A stretch of DNA of 64,000 nt, from assembly GCF_017562075.2 (NCBI RefSeq), contig NC_054083.1, positions 28,925,558-28,989,557 on the forward strand, read 5' to 3'. Source of the DNA: Anopheles merus. Taxonomy: Eukaryota > Arthropoda > Insecta > Diptera > Culicidae. This document shows, piece after piece, positions 14,251 to 26,972 of the stretch. The translations under genes and the position numbers were made by a program. Numbering within the stretch: the stretch's first letter is position 1; every line of letters begins with the position of its first letter. The notes beneath the pieces are model-generated. The model was not told the DNA's origin. It worked only from the letters and a program-made list of their open reading frames with translations, and ran no database searches.

Positions 14251-17200
14251 GTTTAAAAGATCTAAGAACTTAAAGACCATACCATTATCTAAGAAATTTC
14301 TATAAATTCGAATTTCTTATGAATTTTTAAAGATTGATCTTGCAATATTTACGCTAAACTAAGGCCAATCAAAAACTAAACGACAGACAGACAGACTCTC
14401 CAGACAATACCACTTTTCTGAAATAATGTTCCTGATTGGAGCGTTACAACTACCCTACAAAACAAAACCGCATTACATCACAACTGAGCTGATTATAAAA
14501 GTTATGGCGCGATAGCGTTTTGCCCGCCTCCGGAACCGACGCCAGAAATTTAATTAATTTCCATCAAACCCGCCGGATCGGTGCATCAAATGAGGTGCCT
14601 TCAAAAAATGTAATTACCGACACGTCCCAGTGCTGGCGCGCAGCCTTGTACTAGCGAAACAGTGGCGCAGCAGCGTGGGAAAATTTAAGCCAAACTACGG
14701 GGAAAGCAGCAAAAATGAATAGAGACAGACACGAAAACAACACCCCCGCCACTCCGCGTATTAAAATATGTACTAGTTTTGCATTTCGATCGTCACTGGT
14801 TTGCTTTTTGCGGCTAAAAACAAAGCATAAACCCAAAGACAAATGATACTGTACAGGGTCATCATAATCATCGTCCTCACGGCTGCATTACAATGCAGCT
14901 TCCTGTTATCTTTTTCTTTTTGGTGCTTTCCACAAACACTATCATATCACACAACAAACGCTCTTCAGCCCGAGTCGCGTAGCCTTTCCGTTTGAAGTGT
15001 GGAAAAATCAAGTCAAATTTGGAAATATGTTTCATTGCACAGAAAGGGATGGGAATAAAGGCGAAAAAAACACCCCTCAACAGCTTACCACCACCCCACC
15101 CACCTAGAGAAACTGAAAGCTCCATGAAAGTCGGAGGGAAAAAGAAACAAAACATACACCCCATGCACCTTGTCCTCTACTGGAACAGTTCGGTTCCGTT
15201 TTGTATTCCGCCACCCGTGTTCGTTCCGAGCGTTTTTTTTGTGTGCTTCCTCTCCGTTTTCCTTTTCGTCAGGGGCTTTAAAATTGCTGGGAAACGGGCG
15301 GCGCGTGCAAAACAATGCAAAATATGCTGCTTGCAGCATCAGTCCGCTTCCCAAGCGGAAAACGCCACCCTTCAGCTAGAGGGGTGGTGTTCGAGAAAAT
15401 GCTGAAAAGCGGGTACAGGGTTTGCAGGAAAGTATTGCCCAGCTTTTCCCACGGAACGACGCAGGCGGAACCGCTTGCGTGGAGCGCCAGTGCAAGTTAC
15501 TTTCGCGCAAGAAGTAAACACTCTTGCCGTGTGCCTTGCAGAGCGGGTCACGCGAAATATTGTAATCATCATCATACGCTGTGAGCCTGCGCTAGTGGCA
15601 CAACACGTTCACTTCTTGTTTTTGTTTTGTTTTGTTTACAGTTCATACGTTACAGTGTCTCAATTGTTGTGCTGGCATGGCGCCAAACATCTCACCCCTC
15701 TTTTCATGCAGCAAACAATGCAACCCAAATCGAAAGGAAATTGAGACTTAACACCATGATTGGATAATTTCGATCGTGCTTTATCAGCTGCTTCAATGCG
15801 GGCACTGTTTGGGGCACAGAAATTTCCTTACAAATACGATCATACGTTACGCTTATTATGGGCGCTCTTTGCATATCATATTCCAGCTGTCGGCGACCTG
15901 GTCTGGTCAGCCCAAATTGAGACACTTAACCTATATTTATGCCGTCCATCGAAAAAAAACCCTTCACACCACACCACTTCAATTAACCATCTTTCCCACC
16001 AGCCCTGACCAAACTGCACCAAGAACCGCTGGCCACCGAGCACTAAATGGAAACTTCAAAATTGCACTCCATGTCCGCACTCCGCTGCACCGGTGAGCGT
16101 GGAATGAAAAAAACTCTCCTCACTCAGCAGCTACAAATTGCATAACGTCGTAGCGAAGCGTCAACCGCACCACGACCAGACCAAACCAGAAAACCAGTGA
16201 TCCAAACGGTGTGACCTGCAAAAATGATCGTGGCCGCTATCACCGAAACAAAACCGCATTGCCAACAAAAAGCAGCAACAGCAAACAACTAACCCCCGAA
16301 CCGCAAAAACCGCATCCAAAAAGGTGAACTGCAAAAAGTATCCAATCACATGGTACATCCAACGGGAAGGGTAGGTTTGGTGTGAGGCTGTACAGGGAGG
16401 TGAGACGACGGTACAACCCAAACAAAACATGCTAAAGGTTACAGCCGAACCGATTCGTCCACTGCAGGACTGCTTGGTGTAGCGTGGAGTCCACTTCGGT
16501 TTCCCTAATTAGTGTTCCTACTTAATAATCTCCATTATGGTGTAAAAACAAGTGTACATCAGCGTGTGCTGATACGGTGGCTACTGGGGCGATTCAAGGG
16601 GCCGCAGATTACGAGAGAGATTATATGAATCGGTAATAGTGATCTATATACGGTCACTAGTGTAAAAAATAAAGGAAAAGTAGCTCATGAGCAGGCTTTA
16701 ACATAATTTGAATGCAGATTTATTTGTCCAACGTTTATCATTGCCAATAAATTCAAACATGGTTGGATTTCTTTTCATTTTTTTATAGTTCGTAAGAACG
16801 GCTCATATTTTTTCGTCTAAAATCTGTGGAATTTTGATTGAAATTTATGAATCGTTATACGTAATCTTAATAAAAATCAAAATCCAAGATATTATTAAAA
16901 ACGAAAGAACATATAATCAATCTTCAAAGAAAGAAAAAAATACATCACAAACAAGCTCAGTCCAAAACGTTCATCTTTGAAATTCAAGATTGTGTTGAAG
17001 GTCAAGTATAGAAAATATGTCTCAATAATTTCATCATAAAAACGAATAAAAATACAAATTACATTGAACATTGATGTATTCGCAAAACATGAAAAATAAA
17101 AACAAAGTAATATAAAACAATAAACTATATAAAACATACAATACAACATTATATTTGTATACAAAACCAACCCAATCAACCAACAATTGAGACAACAGAA

Positions 17201-20200
17201 TTATAATTGAATACAGTAAAAAAATAAAACTGTTACGAACTGCTTAAAATCACATACACAACATATTATCAGTTCTCTTACGATGCATTTATATTACTCA
17301 TTAGCAAGCAGCCTTACTCTTAAATTCCACACCGATCCAATGATCACTAAAGTGAGCAGACTTTATGAAAACCTTTTTTTTTAGATAATTCATCCTTTGC
17401 GTGGTACCAGCTAACAAAACACATCCACTTTGGAGCTTTAACTATGCACGCAACTATGCATGTCGCTGTCATTTTCTTCCGAAAGCAAAGGAAGAAAAAA
17501 AAAACAAACTCCAAGTGAAACATGCACGCCATAGCTTTCGCAGACGCATGCCAAACCTGGCCGAAACTTCCAGCTTCCAGCCCAAGATCCCGTAACCCGA
17601 TCCCGCTCCCTGCCATCAAAGTCCCGACCGAAAACGACGCACACCGGCTCCGGCTGGTGGAAAAACTTTCCGAAATTTTCTCCAAAGCGCAAAACACAGA
17701 AAGAGGTTACCTGGCGTTTCGTTGCGCTCCAAAAATGTTGCGTGATGCCACCGTTTGGCGTTTAAAGGTTTTTTGTTTTGTTTTGTATGCTATCGGCGAT
17801 GTGATGGCATGATGGTGGATAAGAAAAATATCATACACTCACACACAATGTATACTTATCTGGTGATTGCACCAGTGGCTTTTCGACACCTGGCCACAGA
17901 GTTATTCATCTTCTGGAGCAACCCAGAAAGGGATGACAACTGGGCCTTTAGGACGTTGTTTTTTTGTGTGTATTATTTCATGGCTAAAGGGAGCAAACCT
18001 TATGTAAGCAGCGTTGCAGCATGATGAATTCATGTTTTTGTTACTGTCTCCGGCGGCGATCATGCCAGCAGGGCTTGCGATCTTCCCGATCGACAGTTTC
18101 TAGTGATATAACGAACGAAAAACGCTTTGCGTGTAGGACCTGTTTCGGTTTTTTCCTTTGACGACGGAAATGCTAATGTATAAAGACCCGATTAAAAATT
18201 AATTCCACCACAAATTGACTCACATTCGTTAGGAATGGGGACGGATCGTTTCTAGTGCTATTTATATACTCTTCTTCCACTTATTATGAATCTAAAAAGA
18301 AGCTCTTTGGAAGAAGCAAGAAAAAAACACATCATCGTCTAAAACACCACCCGTGGCTGTTTGGCGACGCTTCAACAATTGTTTGAACGAGTGTGTATGA
18401 CACATCGATTAAAAGATCCAGTTCTTCCCTTCTGTTGGCCGGACCGGATCACTATACGGTGACGAGTTTGCCTTAACCTTGCGATGATCGCGCTCGTAAA
18501 TTTTGGACCCCGATGGCCAGACGTCGCGCAGATGATCGACCGGTTGCATAACTTACGCGGGCTGGCTGCACCGGCTGCACAGACTGAAGGTAACCGACCT
18601 CACTGCCTGGTCTGGTGTACGGGAGGAAAGCAAACGAGTGAGAACAAAATGAAAGGGCTTGGTTTAAAAAAAACAACCGTTCCATCCAATTTCCGAGCCC
18701 AAATTAGTGCACACGCTACATTGTCAATGTGAAGGCACTGAAGCAAACTAAAAGTGACAGAAAAGTATGATAAATGAAGTATTACGGTTTAATGATCTAG
18801 ATGCCTTGACTTTAGGTTTTACGGTGCACAGCAATAATGATCTCCTCTTGGCACCTTAACGATTGTTTCATATGGTTAGTTGGAGGGCACAAGAATGATT
18901 GGAATTTTTGGATAATTTGTTTGTCTTTAGAGTTCAGCAATGGACAATGTTATTCAAGAAATGATGAAAAATTTAGTAAAATTAATCTAGCGAAGAACAT
19001 ACCATTTTATTTATGTGATAAGAGTAACTAGGCCGGATTTACGAGAAATGTGTATAACCTTGAAGAAAAACCCACTGCTGAACAATAGCTTTGTAAATTT
19101 TTATCATAGTTATTTACCATATCATATCATACTAACCGCATCCGACATTTAAATCTCAATTTTGCCTTCAACAAAAGCCACCAAACAGCAAAGACCGCAC
19201 CAAAAACATCATAAAACAAACTCGAAACAATAACCAGCCCCTTCCAACGCATCCTTCCTTCGGTCAATTAAAATGCATCAACAAAACGGATGCCTTCACG
19301 AAGCAAACGATCACTACCCCTTACCACTTGTTCGCCTCACCATAGCACACGCACGCCAGATCTGCAGCACTCCAAACCCTGCCCTAAACTTCAACCGCTA
19401 CCAGACTGCCGGCCTAAGTCAGCCAGCCAACTAATCTCTAATTAAATTTCACGCTACCGTTAAACAGTTGACCGTGAGAGCCAGCAAGATGGCGTCGGCA
19501 GGGGCAGGAGAAGCTGGCTGGTGGTCAGACACTGCCCGCTAATATTAGGCCCGGCTCGTGACGAATTCCCGCCTCGGTTCACCTCCAGTGCAAATGGCGG
19601 AGTTCGGACTGCCCGGATGACCTCCAAAAAGGAGTAAGAGAAAAAAAACACACAGCCATCATCCGAAAAAAAAAAACATAATAATAAACCCACGGAGAGC
19701 CTTCCCAGCCCCCGGCCGTCTTGGCCGCTGACATTGTAGCCCGGGCAACACCGAACGTACCCGAAAGAAATGGTGCTTCACAGACGCGCGGCCCAGAAGA
19801 AGGCGCCGAGCCCGAGCAGGCAGCCGAGTGCGGTGGTAGACGAAAAATTTGAATGACCGGTTACGCCATTTCACCGCGTGTCGCGACCGCTCAGCCCCCT
19901 TCACTTTTTCGTGCGATCGAATGACCTTTAGCGGGTGGGTTAGGCGGCGGGTTGGGATGTTAGAGAATTTTAACTTTGTTTGGGGAGACGTTTTTCCCCA
20001 CTGGCCACAGGTTGGTTAGGCGCTACGCTAGAAGTCTGCGGTCACTCTGCCAGTGAATTGATCGTAACAACCCTAACCTTTCGCACACCCCTGCACTCGA
20101 TCAACGCGCGTGGAGGGAGGCTTCTCAAATGGGCTATGTTATTTACTTAACGTTTTCATCAGTCGTCGATCATCAGTGGGTTTTTTTTTTTTTTGAGGAG

Positions 20201-20518
20201 GGTAAGTTTCTGGAGGACAGTTGATAACAAAAGAGCACGGAGAAAAAGAAGGCATTTGGCCATACATGTTCGATGATCGTGTTTGAGAATTTGGTTCCAA
20301 GTGCGGCATGTTTTAGGATATTGAGATTTTTTCAGGATTTTAAATATTATTTCAACATAATATTGCTACAATTTTACATGCTAAATCTCTAGGATATAAC
20401 AATTATTTTTATAGAAAAGAAAAGAAAAGAGATAATATAACAAAAAAAAACAAAATATAAGCAACACAAAATCAAATAAACAATGAGTATAAAAAAACTA
20501 TAAGATGGAGCAATCAAA
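14251..20518. other. Non-coding stretch
   Basis: AT-rich at 16670-17300, GC-rich at 19480-19920. No supported gene, and no repeat beyond short homopolymers. Confidence 0.55.
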
Positions 20519-20520
20519 TA

Positions 20521-21126
20521 CAGGGTTTACCTAGCCAATCGGGCGTCGTCAAAACGTTATCGGTCGCCATAAATACTTTTTCGGGCGACGTAAACCCTCA
20601 ATTGGGCACTGTCATTTCTATTCGAGCCTTGTGAAGTATGAATCCGGCAAAGTACAGAATGAATTAGGCCTACTTTATATTTTGTTGCTTTCTAGCTGTA
20701 AAACAATACTTTTTTGCTAGTAGTTTAACTGATATGTAAGAAAATTCACTATTTTTAAGTTTAATTACATAAAAAATGATTCAAATTCCTTTTTTAAAAT
20801 TTTTAGTTCAAACCCGTACAATGCAATTTTTTTTAAATATAATATATTTGGTGATTTAATTAGGTAAACATTTTAAAATAATACATAATAAGTTAAATAA
20901 CTTACAAAATACGTATTTTTAAACAACTTGATGGATCAAACACACTGGAGCGTCCGATTTGACACCTTCAAGAGTAGGACGCTTTCATTCTGTACTTTGC
21001 CCGATTCATACTTCACAAGGCTCGAATAGAAATGACAGTGCCCAATTGAGGGTTTATGTCGCCCGAAAAAGTATTTACGACGACCGATAACGCTTTGACG
21101 ACGCCCGATTGGCTTGGTAAATCCTG
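20521..21126. mobile_element. MITE with 142-bp terminal inverted repeats and TA target site
   Basis: The left arm 20521..20662 and right arm 20985..21126 are inverted copies of equal length (142 bp) with about 8 mismatches (about 94% identity). Ends are CAGGGTTTACC and, on the other arm, CAGGATTTACC. The dinucleotide TA flanks both sides (20519..20520 and 21127..21128). The 322-bp middle is AT-rich and has no reading frame. TA duplication suggests mobilisation by a Tc1/mariner-superfamily transposase, but no transposase is encoded here. Confidence 0.9.
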
Positions 21127-22620
21127 TAAGTCAATAAATATAGAACATTAGCTAAAAATGAATGTAAAAAAATACAGAATCTATGCTCCTTTGAAACAAA
21201 AAAGATAGACAAAAAGTTTAACAAAACTGCAAATAAATATTTTAAGAAATATCGACAAGAATTAGAAAATAATAAAAAAGATTCAACCACACACCCATCT
21301 AAGACAATGGTGGATGAAGTCTATTGTGAGAAGAAAAAAAAAACCATTAATCCAAATCATTACTGTGCACTCCAGCCAACAGCTTACTGACCTACGACAA
21401 CACAGCAAAAAGTCACGAGAGCCGCTTCCAACGCCTAACCTCATCCAAGCGGCCCCTCCACTAACCATACCGTTGTGACCATGCCCGAGTCGATGACAAA
21501 TCGACCGAAGTGGTGTGCCCATTTTCTGCACATGCAATTTCCACTTCCTTCCCAGCCGGCACCCACCCGGCCACACAAAACGCCACCCGGTGAACGGACA
21601 GGTGGTGGTCATCCCTCCTACAAAGCGGCGCCAAAGTGGTGTCGTTTGTCGTCGTGGACGCGCCGAGCAGCCCCACGTGCTTGGCCCCAGAGTGATGGAG
21701 ATGGCGCACCAAGGGACACGGAGAGACCTCCGCGTGTACGTGTGTTTATTTGACTTTGACCGAATTAATAAAACATCATCAGCGCCATCGTTTATTATTG
21801 CCGATGATGTGCATCTGCGTGTTCCTGCCATTGCCACGCACCACCCTGCCTTCCTCCGGTTCGGCCATTTTTTTTTCTCGTGCCGTACACGTTTCACGTC
21901 CGGTTGAGGCGAGCACCGTGCCGTGTCGCGCGCCAGGTTGATCGTATCGCGCGAAGGTGGCGGCGAAGAGAGTTGGCATCTTTTTTCTCTATTCATTTTT
22001 GTGTTTCTTCTTTTTTTGATTTTTTTCTATTTTGCCTGCTGGTACAAGCGATGGGACAATAGTAGAGAGAAGGTCTGAGCGGCTAGGCCGCTGGACCTTT
22101 CTTTAAAACGTTGCAGCGTGACGTTATGACGGCATGACCGCGATGATGATTCGGGTGGCGTTTGGTTTTCAATGAAGAAGCGATCGGGGCCTGGGTAAAT
22201 CGAACCGTAATGATTCAAACCATAAATTGCGTGCACACGATAGCATTATTAAAAATGCTTTCGTGTACGAGCGGCCTCCGATGATGTAAGGCTAATAGTT
22301 TTAGCACAAATGACACTGGGCATGATGGTTGAAACAGCAACAGCCGTCAATCATTTCAATAATGAAACGATTCGAAAAACATAAAATGACTGAAAAGTGA
22401 ATAAAATTATACAGCGAAAAAGCAACATAAACAACACACAATCTTGTGTCATGCACAACACCTACACAAACGATAACGCCAATCAATAGCCGATAAACAA
22501 CTGCTCCATCCGCTCGAAGGGCATCCGATGTGCGTGCAACACTTTCGAGGAAGGTCACCATGGAGGTTCAGGCCTATCAGTGCTGTCAATAGGATGATAC
22601 TCGCTGAATAAAGCGAGACT

Positions 22621-22623
<3 letters not shown>

Positions 22624-22688
<65 letters not shown>

Positions 22689-22690
22689 AA
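22624..22690. repeat. (GA)n microsatellite
   Basis: About 58 bp of pure AG repeat, then an imperfect GGGAGAGAAAG tail. Confidence 0.97.
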
Positions 22691-23724
22691 GACCCAACGC
22701 TCTGCTACTAAACTGCTGCTGGTAGTGAACTATACCTGCAGCCCGAACCGGTGGCCGTACTCGTCGACGCATGACGACGTGTGAACTAGCTAGACCGTGG
22801 GCCGCTCACACCCTTTCTTGCCTGCGCCTTACATGATGTAAGGGTTTGCGGGTTGAAGTTCAATCCAACGCTGTAGCTTTACCGCAACAGGAGCCCGCTA
22901 ATTGGTGTAACACCGTGCGGTAACGCCATGTCGAGGGAGTGTTGTTTCGATGCGATGCAGCAGCAGAAGCCAGCGTTGAACGTTGAACTCCTGCTGCACC
23001 GGGATTTTGTACCGGCACAGTGTAGTGTGTACGAAAATTGTTTGCAATTGTGTAAATATTTTGCTTTCTGTCTAGCAAATAGTTTACAAGTGTTCACTTA
23101 AAACAGTGGTACTGTAAAATATTGAATAAACCTTAACATTCCCACGCTTTTAAAGACTTTGGAAACGATTTTAATGATCATTTTTTCACTCCTCCCCAAA
23201 CTGCTGCTACTCTGTACATTGATTGTCGTTAACGAGTTAACGATAGCAAATGGGCAGCATTGCAGCAGCCAAACATAAACGTCACTTAAGGCAGCTTACG
23301 ACAGCCCATTAAAGTCCGTTTTGCTGTAAGCTGAAAGCTGATTTTCTTTACACACTCCACTCTCAAACTACCCAACAAGAAAAAAAAACCCGCAAATCCG
23401 TCTCTTAATCTATTTCTTTCAGATATGTTGTCAACAACGCTACCAAAGATGGCACAGTGATGAGCACGGTACGGCACCCAGCAGGTGATTTAAAGCCACA
23501 TCCATTCACAACCTTGCCACCCATCGAGTCTGAAGAAGCGCCAAACCATAATTATGCTTCGGTTCGCGGATGCCTAGCGACTTATCTCTTGCGTGAAGAG
23601 CCCCATCAATGGACCTACTTTTTCCTAGCCAGATCCCCCCTTCACCCCCTTCTATCCACCGTGAGCTTTTATTGCCACCCCACCGGACAGCTTCCACCCA
23701 CCTTGCCGCCCACCGAAAGGACGC

Positions 23725-23796
23725 TATAAATCGCTTAAGTACTGTGCCGGCGAGTTTTCGTTTATTCCCAGGCCGTCCCCGCGGCGCAGGAATGCA
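23725..23796 (+). promoter_or_regulatory. Candidate TATA promoter and short first exon, plus strand
   Basis: GCTATAAATCG at about 23724 is followed some 65 bp later by GGAATGCAG|GTAAGTGTT, a near-perfect 5' splice site (GT at 23797). A second strong donor, GCGAAG|GTGAGTAAT, lies about 150 bp downstream. No plus-strand coding exon could be linked, so any product may be non-coding. Confidence 0.25.
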
Positions 23797-26700
23797 GGTA
23801 AGTGTTGGCCGCAAAACGCTCGTTACATCGGCACGGCTTAGCGTGCTGCGTGAGTGATGCATTCCTCCCAAGCACCGGACCACCCCACTCTCTGGCGTAC
23901 GTGTTCGCGCAAACTAAATTCGGCAAGCAACACGAAAGCGAAGGTGAGTAATGATAATTTGACAAGGTTTCGAACATTAAGCGCAAACGACGGCACGCAT
24001 CCACGCATCATCATCATCAGCAACAGCAGCAGCAGCAACACTACAACAACGCACTTCAAATGCGGTTCGAGTTCATATTTTGTTGGACGCTCGTTGGCAC
24101 GGTAACGCAGTTAACATGTTTCAGGTGACATTGGCTTACGAGTGCGTTGTTGTTTAGTAATTATCACGTAATTTCGAACACAGTTAAGCTGCATGTTTTC
24201 TGATTTTTTTTTCAATTGAATTTAATCGTACTAATTATTAATTTGTTTGCTAACACAAATACATCTATTTAATATTGTTTAAATGAATATCAACATTTTG
24301 CATCATTTGGACTAATTTTCGCTGGAAAGAAACAACGGTTTTTATTTCCATTTGTGAACTGTTATGATGAACACCTTATGCTTAAGCTACACTTACGATC
24401 TCTCCTAGCCTCACCCTGCTACTCCAACTCAAAAAAAAAGGCTCATAATTGTGGGTTCATCGCATAACTACAGTAGCGCATATGTACCGCGAATGCATTA
24501 TTTACACATTTCACTGCCGCCAATGTACGCGGCGATCCGGTACGCATACCGGCTGCCCATTCGGTTGCTGTTGTTTTTTTTTTGCAATCAAAAGCAACAC
24601 ACCCGTCGACCGAACGTGTGCCAGCCACTCACCCCCAAAAATAAACCCAACCCCCTCAAGGAGTCCATTACTCTCCCCATCAACAACAAACGCTGCAATA
24701 ACAACACACACACACACAAAAAGCACGCACAAAATAAAGCAAAGAGGTGTGGTGGGGCAGAGGGATTTGATTGAAAATATTTCAGCCCCAACCGCCGAAG
24801 CCTTGGAATTACGCACGGCGGCAGACCTTGGAAATGAGCTTTTTGGCACAGGTCAATCGTTCGCCGAAAAAATAAACGCGTTTGGCGGGGTCGGGTGGCG
24901 CCCGATCACGATCCGGCAGGTGCTGCTGCCTGCTACTGCCTGCTGTTGCTCCGGAGCCGCCCAGAGTGGGTCAACGTATGCAGCGCGCCTTGTCTTATGT
25001 TACTCCTTTCCACCGAGCGCGCGCGCACCTGAGCCGCCCTGTTGCAATTAAAATAGCACTTGTAATTTCGTTGTTTCGGCTTAATCAGCTTAATGGAGTA
25101 GGAAAAATGCTGCCTCCGTCTGTACGAGTAAGGATTATGGGCGATTGAATCGTTGCGAACGTTGAACTATGTAGAGGAGAAAAGCACAGCCCGGCCAAAC
25201 GTGTACTAAGGATGGTCCAAAAGCCGAAAATACCACAATTCATATGAACTGCCGTTTGGGTAGCAGTATTCTAGGTAATCGGATCTATTTGCAGCGCACT
25301 CAGCGGGATGGAATTATTGATTGGATATCAGTAGCATATTCGTAGAGGAATTGCACAAATTAGAATGGCCAATTCTATCACAAAAGCTTGTGCCGACGTA
25401 TTACATTGTTGGTGCTATTTTTTATACATATGATATGATTTTGTCTGAATCGAATACAAATTTTAATTTATTGATGTGTCAATGAATCTATTGAGTAATT
25501 AAAAAGATACCTTTTATCTTTTCAATTTTCCCGGAATGATACAATTGACACCTATCGCTGCGCGCAGTTACGGGTTTAATTATTTTTCACATCCCTTACA
25601 CCTTTGCCAATATAAGCATTTACGATGAAATGAAATTAAGCTCGATTGTGTCAGACATTAATTGGATGTGCTACTTTCATACAGACCATAAATTGTGCTG
25701 ATTTTCGCATTGTTCTGTTTACCACTACAAAAATAACTTCATTTAAATAACGCTATAAGGTGCGCATATCCAAACAATAAACCTTACATTATATTTAAAC
25801 CTTTCATACTAAAACATTAACTTATAATAGTACTTAATGCTTTAAGGCGTTCTTCTGCAGGGATTTTCCCGCATCATGTACCCAGAAACAGCTGACGGAA
25901 GATGACATTTTAAGATACACCGTACGAGAGAGCGTTCGAAAGAAAAGGTATCCAGCATACCGGCACATAAACCCCCTCCTGGGTAAGGGAATTGACATTT
26001 TAACCCGCTCGCTGGCCATAATAATCCCCGTCCGACACCGTAACCCTAATTGATTATGACCTTACGGACATTAAAGTGCGCCTAAGTATTCGTTCTTCTC
26101 GGTTGGCGCTGCTGTTTGTCTGAAATGACTCAATATTTTAGCTTTAAACATACGAAACGTTCACTTGCTAACTATTGTTTACAATGAACATGTTTCATAT
26201 ATAATCCATTTATGACCACATATCTTGAGGTGTTTAAAAGAAACTAAATTTATAGCTGATCTTTACGAGCGATAGTTAAAGGCTTAATTTATCGCGTACT
26301 TTTTGGAGTCTGTTTAACAATAAGATATCTTTCAGCAAACATGCAGAATACAATCAGGAAACACTGCTGCTTGATTTTCACACCGTCATTCCAGAATCGC
26401 TTCAAGGACATCATTATACCCATCCCATAGAAGTACACTGTCGAACGAATCTTTGCAGCGATTAAGCGGTCATGCCACCGTCAAGTCCTGATTACTTTTC
26501 ACCGAGCATCTCTCAGGGCTCGCGCACGCCACACCTCATCGACGCTCATTTAGTCGTTTCGCGGAAAAATTCCACCAGGAAATGCTAACCAGCATCCTAC
26601 AGCTTGCCAGCCTGCCCTCCCGTACCAAGAGCGTATCGATTTTATCTAATCATCTTGAAACGAGCGCACCCTCAGGTGGTATTCGGAACTTCCGACACTA

Positions 26701-26927
26701 CTCGCAGCACGGCGCGCTCCTCCTCCTACCAAACCGCTAACTAATCTCTTGCTGGGGAGAAAAGCCTCCACAAAACCAACAAGACCCGGTTGGTTCTTAT
26801 AAATCCATCATCAGCAACTAACTGACTAGGGACTGAGGAAAAGTACCCAGGCAAGGCTACCAACATCTCAGGCGAAGGAATTTGGGTGTTCCAAATTTAG
26901 CTATAGCATTCCCGGACGCTCACGTAC

Positions 26928-26972
26928 CAGGGTAAAGTATATTCGCTCTGCCTCTTCAAGATCAATCAACGG
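26928..26972 (-). other. Candidate 45-nt in-frame microexon of the unidentified gene
   Basis: On the minus strand a pyrimidine-rich acceptor (ATCTTTCCTTTCAG, AG at 26974..26973) precedes 45 nt encoding PLIDLEEAERIYFTL, followed by a donor GTACGTGAG at 26927. It starts and ends in phase 0, matching the phase-0 donor of the exon at 30241. It would therefore add 15 residues or act as a cassette. Splice-site logic only; no conservation was checked. Confidence 0.35.

Larger units (their letters stand above)
21129..26927. other. Non-coding stretch, with a GC-rich segment and candidate plus-strand promoter near 23725
   Basis: A 237-codon minus frame at 21996..21283 has an amino-acid mix (Trp, Cys and Arg heavy) unlike a real protein. 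The GA repeat at 22624 and the TATA-plus-donor cluster at 23725-23950 are the only structured features seen. Confidence 0.5.

Noticed and set aside
21283..21996. Minus-strand open frame of 237 codons
   Set aside because: Amino-acid make-up is dominated by Arg, Trp, Cys and His without motifs. Several other frames over the same GC-rich DNA are also open, and no splice structure or conserved block was seen.
24449..25051. Plus-strand open frame of 200 codons
   Set aside because: Most of it translates A/C-rich simple sequence. Only a short middle part looks protein-like, and the following donor (CAG|GTGCTG) is weak.
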